A DNA stretch of 64,000 nt, taken from assembly GCF_003627755.1 (NCBI RefSeq), contig NZ_CP032695.1, forward strand, positions 1,922,001 through 1,986,000, given 5' to 3'. Source of the stretch: Rhizobium jaguaris (GTDB lineage: Bacteria; Pseudomonadota; Alphaproteobacteria; Rhizobiales; Rhizobiaceae). The translations under genes and the position numbers were made by a program. Under the pieces are notes generated by a model. The model did no database searches. It was not told the DNA's origin and saw only the letters and a program-made list of their open reading frames with translations. This document shows positions 59,738-64,000 of the stretch, one piece after another. How positions within the stretch are numbered: position 1 is the stretch's first letter; every line of letters starts with the position of its first letter.

Positions 59738-60936
59738 CAGCGGGCCAATCCATATTGGGGGTGCGACAAGGCGCGCTCGATGCCACGCAGTTCTGCGAGG
59801 CCTTTCAACCGGCCGATGGCAGGATAGCCCGGCTGTGCCCCGCGCGCCAAGTCATCAAGGATTTCCTGGCCATGGTCGGGCCGCATGAAGATCGTGTGAT
59901 CGGCACGCCCCTCGGCCTTCCGCCGCCGCTCCTCCGAAAGGATTGCAGCAATCACCGCGACCATATCGGCATTTCCCTCAAGATGCTCGTCCTCGAAGAA
60001 GGAACCCGGCTGCGCCGTCGTTTCGCGGCGAACATTTCGGAGGTGGACGAAATGGATGCGAGAAGCCAGCCGCGAGACCATTGCCGGCAGATCATTGTCG
60101 CCACGCGCGCCAAGCGAGCCCGTGCAGAAGGTGACGCCGTTGGTGGGACTGTCGACCGCCTTCAGAATGTGCGCGTAATCCGCTTCAGTCGAGAGGATAC
60201 GCGGCAGGCCGAGAAGCGGCCATGGCGGATCGTCTCCATGCGCGCAAAGCCGCATGCCCAGTCCTTCCGCGACCGGCACGACCTCGGACAGGAAGTCGAT
60301 CAGATGGCTGCGAAGGCGTTCCGCATCGATGGCGCCGTAGCGCGCGAGTTCGGTGCGCAGTTCCGGCAGAGTATAGGCTTCTGCCTGCCCGGGAAGCCCT
60401 GCGCCGACACTGCGCGAAAGAATCAAACGCCTTTCTTCCGGCATCTCGGCAAAACGCTGCGCGGCAACCTCCACCAATTCAGCGGAATAATCAGTCGCCG
60501 CATCCGGCCGCTGCAGGATATTCAGATCGAAGGCGATGAAATCGACGAGGTCGAAACGCATGGCCTTCGCTCCGCTTGGAGTCGTCCAGCGCAGATCCGT
60601 ACGCGTCCAATCGAGAACAGGCATAAAATTGTAGCAGACCGTGGAAATTCCTGCCTCGGCCAGACGGCGCAGCGTCTCCGCCCACGCCTTCACATGCTCT
60701 TTCCAATCCCCGGACATGGTCTTGATGCTCTCGGAAACGGGAATGCTTTCGACCAACTCCCACTCCAATCCGCCCTGCCGGATCTCATCCTGCCGCTTGC
60801 GGATTTCCTCCAATGGCCAAGCGACGCCGGTCGGAATGTGGTGGAGCGAGCTGACGATGCCATCCGCGCCGGCCTGAACGGCATCCCTGACGCTGACTTT
60901 GTCGATCGGTCCAAACCATCTCCACGTATGTCTCAT
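59737..60936 (-). CDS. uxuA: Mannonate dehydratase
   Basis: 399 aa TIM-barrel enzyme dehydrating D-mannonate to 2-keto-3-deoxy-D-gluconate. The N-terminus MRHTWRWFGPIDKVSVRDAVQAGADGIVSSLHHIP, the central YNFMPVLDWTRTDL, the metal-site segments LGMRLCAHGDDPPWPLLGLPRI and FCTGSLGARGDND, and FVHLRNVRRE near the C-terminus are diagnostic. ATG 60936 follows AAAGGA; upstream frame to 60978 lacks support. First gene of the operon, with operator-bearing promoter just upstream. Confidence 0.96.
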   Translation of the reverse strand: MRHTWRWFGPIDKVSVRDAVQAGADGIVSSLHHIPTGVAWPLEEIRKRQDEIRQGGLEWELVESIPVSESIKTMSGDWKEHVKAWAETLRRLAEAGISTVCYNFMPVLDWTRTDLRWTTPSGAKAMRFDLVDFIAFDLNILQRPDAATDYSAELVEVAAQRFAEMPEERRLILSRSVGAGLPGQAEAYTLPELRTELARYGAIDAERLRSHLIDFLSEVVPVAEGLGMRLCAHGDDPPWPLLGLPRILSTEADYAHILKAVDSPTNGVTFCTGSLGARGDNDLPAMVSRLASRIHFVHLRNVRRETTAQPGSFFEDEHLEGNADMVAVIAAILSEERRRKAEGRADHTIFMRPDHGQEILDDLARGAQPGYPAIGRLKGLAELRGIERALSHPQYGLAR

Positions 60937-60993
60937 CCTGACTTTTCCTTTGAAAACCGACGCCACCAAATCCGGCAATAATCACTCTCGATT

Positions 60994-61021
60994 CAAATAC
61001 ACTACCATGGTAATATGTCAA
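60994..61021 (-). promoter_or_regulatory. uxuA promoter with palindromic operator
   Basis: On the minus strand a perfect TTGACA (61016-61021) is followed after 16 bp by TATTTG (60994-60999). The spacer contains the perfect 10-bp palindrome TACCATGGTA (61003-61012), resembling the palindromic sites of UxuR-type GntR repressors. The divergent GntR gene begins at 61091. Confidence 0.6.
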
Positions 61022-61090
61022 TGAAGCTAGTCTGTGAGCGCCATCACGCCTTTGTGGTAAAAGCGTTCCACCACGCACCGGAGAACGACA

Positions 61091-61792
61091 TTGGCTCTGA
61101 CCGATAGACAATCGACATCCCTGCTTGCGATCGATCCGAAGTTGCCGATGGCGCCGCAGATCTACGGCAATATTCGCCAGTCGATCCTCAATCTCCGTCT
61201 CGTGCCCAAGCAGGCCCTGAGCGAAAAGGAACTCGCCCTCATGCTCGGCGTCAGCCGTACACCGGTTCGAGAAGCACTGATCAAGCTCGCCGAGGATGGG
61301 TTGGTCGATATCTTTCCCCAGCGCGGCACATTCGTTGCGCCGATCCGTGTTTCGGAAGTTCTGGAGGCGCAGTTCATTCGCGAAGCGCTTGAAGTGTCCG
61401 TTGTCGCGCGCGTGGCGGGAATGTCCGACCCCGCCGTCACCGCCCGTCTTCATGAGAGCCTGGCGCGGCAGAAGCGTGCGGCCGACCATGGCGATCTGGA
61501 TGGTTTCTTGGCGGAGGATGAAAATTTTCATTTCATTCTGTCCGTATCCGTCAATCTGACACGAGCCTGGAAGGTCATCCAGAATGTCAAGGGCCAGCTC
61601 GACCGCGTTCGTGTTCTGAGCCTGCCCGAACCGGGCCACCTGGCTGAACTCTACGAGCAGCATCTGGCGATCGTAGCCGCCATCGAATCGGGCAATTCTT
61701 CGGCTGCCAAAAAACATATGGCCAAACATCTCCAGCAGGTGTTCCGCACCATCGATTCTCTGTTGGCAAAGAGACCCGAGATCTTTGATTGA
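61091..61792 (+). CDS. GntR-family regulator, FCD subfamily (UxuR-like by position)
   Basis: 233 aa with winged helix (about 20-85: IYGNIRQSILNLRLVPKQALSEKELALMLGVSRTPVREALIKLAEDGLVDIFP) and FCD domain (about 95-225, with FLAEDENFHFILSVSVN and the LYEQHLAIVAAIESGN segment typical of metal-binding FCD proteins). The start codon is TTG 61091, with GGAG 7 bases upstream. It diverges from uxuA and is the probable repressor acting at TACCATGGTA. Confidence 0.9.
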   Translation: MALTDRQSTSLLAIDPKLPMAPQIYGNIRQSILNLRLVPKQALSEKELALMLGVSRTPVREALIKLAEDGLVDIFPQRGTFVAPIRVSEVLEAQFIREALEVSVVARVAGMSDPAVTARLHESLARQKRAADHGDLDGFLAEDENFHFILSVSVNLTRAWKVIQNVKGQLDRVRVLSLPEPGHLAELYEQHLAIVAAIESGNSSAAKKHMAKHLQQVFRTIDSLLAKRPEIFD

Positions 61793-62023
61793 TCCACAAA
61801 GCAAAAGTGACGCCGCTTATTTTCCGAACCCACTTGGTTGCAGCGATATGATTGGCTATGGTTGCAGTGCGGCCCCCGCGCTGAAGCGCGTGGAGCGCCG
61901 AACGTCATTCGATGGCTGGAGGCCATCTCAAGCACGACATCGCTATAGATCACGGAGCTCTCGCTCTGCCGGCCGCTTTGCGGCGCGGGTGCAGGTGCAG
62001 GTGCTCCACCAGAGGAGGCAGGA

Positions 62024-63055
62024 ATGGATTATCGCAAGCTCGGCCCCAGCGGGGCAGTCGTCACGGCATATTGCCTTGGCACCATGACCTTCGGCGCAGA
62101 AGCGGACGAAATGGAATCTCATAGATTGCTGGACGACTATTTCGCCTGGGGCGGCAATTTCATCGACACCGCTGACGTCTACAGCGCCGGCAGGTCGGAG
62201 GAGATCATTGGAAACTGGCTCAAAGCGCGGCCGACCGAGGCGCGACAGGCGGTTATCGCCACCAAAGGGCGCTTCCCGATGGGCACTGGACCGAACGATA
62301 TCGGCCTGTCACGCCGGCACCTCAACCGGGCTCTGGATGACTCGCTGCGACGCCTCGGTGTCGAACACATCGACCTCTACCAGATGCACGCCTGGGACGC
62401 GCTGACCCCGATCGAAGAGACGCTGCGTTTCCTCGACGATGCCGTCTCTGCCGGCAAGATCGGCTATTATGGTTTTTCCAACTATGTCGGCTGGCATATC
62501 GCCAAGGCCGTCGAAATCGCCAAGGCGCGCGGCTATACGCGCCCGGTCACGCTTCAGCCGCAATACAACCTGCTTGTCCGCGATATCGAGCTTGAAATCG
62601 TCGCGGCTTGCCAGGATGCCGGCATGGGCCTTCTGCCCTGGTCGCCACTCGGCGGCGGCTGGCTGACCGGCAAATACAAACGCGACCAGATGCCGACGGG
62701 GGCGACCCGCCTCGGCGAAAACCCCAATCGCGGCAGCGAATCCTACGCCGCCCGCAACGCGCTGGAACGGACTTGGGCGATCATCGCAGTCGTCGAAGAG
62801 ATTTCCAAGACACGCGGCGTCAGCATGGCGCAGGTGGCACTCGCCTGGACGGCAGCACGGCCGGCCGTGACCTCCGTCATCCTCGGCGCCCGCACACCCG
62901 GTCAGCTTGCCGACAATCTCGGTGCGGCAGAACTGACTCTATCGGAAGCGGAGATGAACAGGCTCAACGAAATCAGCGCGCCGCAGCCTGCAGAATACCC
63001 CTACGGCAAGGGTGGCATCAACCAGCGCCACCGCAAGATCGAAGGTGGCCGGTAA
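62024..63055 (+). CDS. Aldo/keto reductase
   Basis: 343 aa NAD(P)H-dependent TIM-barrel oxidoreductase. The catalytic tetrad D48, Y53, K81 and H122 is recognisable (DTADVYSAGRSEE, ATKGRF, YQMHAWD), and the cofactor-binding end SVILGARTPGQLADNLGAAE is present. AGGAGG lies 7 bases before ATG 62024. It follows the GntR gene on the same strand after a 231-bp gap that shows only a small inverted repeat (GATGGC/GCCATC at 61911-61927). It may be part of the uronate module, but the link is positional only. Confidence 0.9.
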   Translation: MDYRKLGPSGAVVTAYCLGTMTFGAEADEMESHRLLDDYFAWGGNFIDTADVYSAGRSEEIIGNWLKARPTEARQAVIATKGRFPMGTGPNDIGLSRRHLNRALDDSLRRLGVEHIDLYQMHAWDALTPIEETLRFLDDAVSAGKIGYYGFSNYVGWHIAKAVEIAKARGYTRPVTLQPQYNLLVRDIELEIVAACQDAGMGLLPWSPLGGGWLTGKYKRDQMPTGATRLGENPNRGSESYAARNALERTWAIIAVVEEISKTRGVSMAQVALAWTAARPAVTSVILGARTPGQLADNLGAAELTLSEAEMNRLNEISAPQPAEYPYGKGGINQRHRKIEGGR

Positions 63056-63068
63056 GATGTGTCGAGAC

Positions 63069-63093
63069 GGCGGAGCGGCATTGCTTCTCCGCC
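63069..63093. terminator. Hairpin between convergent genes
   Basis: GGCGGAG (63069-63075) and CTCCGCC (63087-63093) form a perfect 7-bp stem that can extend by GAC/GTC with one bulge. No T-run follows. It lies 13 bp after the aldo/keto reductase stop and may act as a terminator stem. Confidence 0.45.
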
Positions 63094-63221
63094 AGTCGCA
63101 ACCGAAGCGAAGTGCCTTCGTCACGCGCAGATTGGCGTCACTAGGATAATCTTACCGGTCGGGACATGGCAGGTTATCGCGCCAAAACATCCCGAACAGC
63201 AAGTTTTATCAACCTCATACG

Positions 63222-64000
63222 CTAGGCCAACGCCTTGATCTTCGATCGGATGGCCTCGCCCATTTCACTTGTCGACGACCGGCCGCCGAGATCCGGGGTA
63301 ACGAATTGCTTCTCTTCGATGATTGAGTCGACTGCTTCGCGCATAAGCGAAGCTGCCGTGATCGCTTTCGGCTCCCGCTTCTTCCGACCGAGCCAATCGA
63401 AAAGCATGGCCCCCGACACGATCATCGCGAAGGGATTGGCAATGCCCTTTCCGGCGATGTCGGGTGCAGACCCATGCGTCGCCTGCGCCATGGCCAGATC
63501 CGGCCCGGCACACAGGCCCGGCGCCATGCCGAGCCCGCCGACAAGACCGGCAGCCTCGTCCGAAAGAATGTCGCCGAACATGTTGGTGGTGACGACGACG
63601 TCATATTGCTGTGGCTTCATTGCGAGACGCATGGCGAAGGTATCAACCATCGTCTCTTCATATTGGACGTCCGGAAAATCTTCGGCGACGCGCCGGCATT
63701 CCTCGGCAAACATGCCGCAGCCGAGCTTGAATACCGTATCCTTGTGAACGGCCGTCAGCTTCTTGCGGCGGCTTTGGGCCAATTCGAAAGCCGCACGCGC
63801 GACCTTGGACGAGCCGTTGCGCGTAATGACACGCACCGAAATCGTCATCTCCTCGCTCGGGCGGAACTCACCCGATCCGGCGACGACATTACGATCCGGC
63901 TGAAAGCCCTCATTGTTCTCCCGCACGATTACCAAGTCTACACCCTGATGCACGCAAGGAAGGCTGCGATAGGAACGCGCCGGCCTTATGTTGGCGTAGA
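63222..64000 (-). CDS. Isocitrate/isopropylmalate dehydrogenase-family protein, 5' end cut by window edge
   Basis: About 259 residues are visible and the frame stays open to the window edge (YANIRPARSYRSLPC at the edge). VDLVIVRENNEGF, TAVHKDTVFKLGCGMF, VVTTNMFGDILSDEAAGLVGG and QATHGSAPDIAGKGIANP are the substrate-, metal- and NAD-binding signatures of beta-decarboxylating dehydrogenases. The ENNEG variant and overall sequence suggest a tartrate/3-isopropylmalate dehydrogenase-like paralogue rather than LeuB or Icd, but the missing N-terminus prevents a firmer call. GTG 63953 is internal, not the start. Confidence 0.88.
   Translation of the reverse strand, partial: YANIRPARSYRSLPCVHQGVDLVIVRENNEGFQPDRNVVAGSGEFRPSEEMTISVRVITRNGSSKVARAAFELAQSRRKKLTAVHKDTVFKLGCGMFAEECRRVAEDFPDVQYEETMVDTFAMRLAMKPQQYDVVVTTNMFGDILSDEAAGLVGGLGMAPGLCAGPDLAMAQATHGSAPDIAGKGIANPFAMIVSGAMLFDWLGRKKREPKAITAASLMREAVDSIIEEKQFVTPDLGGRSSTSEMGEAIRSKIKALA

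Noticed and set aside
59581..60981. 466 aa plus-strand frame opposite uxuA
   Set aside because: Antisense to diagnostic mannonate dehydratase sequence.
61989..62004. GGTGCAGGTGCAGGTGC-like short tandem repeat
   Set aside because: Only about two and a half 6-bp units just before the aldo/keto reductase ribosome site; no evidence of function or of a larger array.
1..64000. CRISPR arrays, tRNA or rRNA genes, insertion sequences, replication origins
   Set aside because: No regularly spaced repeats, cloverleaf-like or ribosomal sequences, transposases, terminal repeats or repABC-type genes were recognised on reading the window.

Overview
The window looks like one replicon segment of a Rhizobium-type alphaproteobacterium (Rhizobiaceae). 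It is GC-rich, has a RopA/Omp2b-type porin, a nadABC operon next to a NadQ-type regulator, and is dense in ABC uptake operons, as is usual for rhizobial chromids, megaplasmids or catabolic chromosomal regions. I see no rRNA, tRNA, CRISPR, phage, transposase or plasmid replication gene. Coding density is high and operons are tight, with many ATGA, GTGA or TGATG stop-start overlaps.

Region by region: (1) 1-11706 is a peptidoglycan (muropeptide) salvage regulon: anmK (cut by the left edge), a cytosolic beta-lactamase-fold hydrolase resembling the amidase AmiE/YbbE, a family-5 peptide ABC importer with a fused double ATPase, murQ, a BadF-type amino-sugar kinase, a murA paralogue and a divergent RpiR regulator. 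The same palindrome, GGAAT-N5-ATTCC, sits exactly 8 bp upstream of the -35 element of both predicted promoters. (2) 12001-14571 holds a porin with a terminator, an Rrf2 regulator and a thioredoxin-fold isomerase-like gene. (3) 14668-19008 is nadA-nadB-nadC plus nadQ, with two 19-bp operator-like sites in the nadA promoter. (4) 19168-27561 is a sugar-acid island: MFS symporter, SMP-30 lactonase, GntR, a NitT/TauT-type ABC importer, an IlvD/Edd dehydratase and an RraA-like protein. Two matched promoters share one motif. (5) 27658-38288 is a GntR-led operon combining a peptide-type ABC importer with a cytosolic gamma-glutamyltransferase-like enzyme, a polysaccharide-deacetylase-fold hydrolase and an SDR; an aspartoacylase/AstE-like deacylase diverges from it. 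(6) 38324-45608 is a LacI-controlled peptide-type ABC importer ending in a glycerophosphodiesterase, a gene content reminiscent of agrocinopine-type uptake operons. (7) 45959-52118 is an IclR-controlled amino-acid-type ABC importer with RidA and a SelA-like PLP enzyme, plus a GlcG-like gene. (8) 52133-53364 has a DUF922 putative metalloprotease and a stand-alone recX. (9) 53469-61792 is an L-gulonate/hexuronate module (uxuA, uxuB, RspB-like dehydrogenase) with an amino-acid-type ABC importer and two GntR regulators. (10) 62024-64000 has an aldo/keto reductase and an isopropylmalate/tartrate-dehydrogenase-like gene cut by the right edge.

The unifying theme is scavenging: six ABC importers, each tied to a local regulator and a small set of intracellular enzymes, several with a recognisable palindromic operator. 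The least conventional systems are the muropeptide regulon with its own MurA and amidase, the gamma-glutamyl/deacetylase-fold operon, the phosphodiester-type ABC operon and the PLP/RidA operon. Families are called from recognisable motifs in the translations; substrates are mostly inference.
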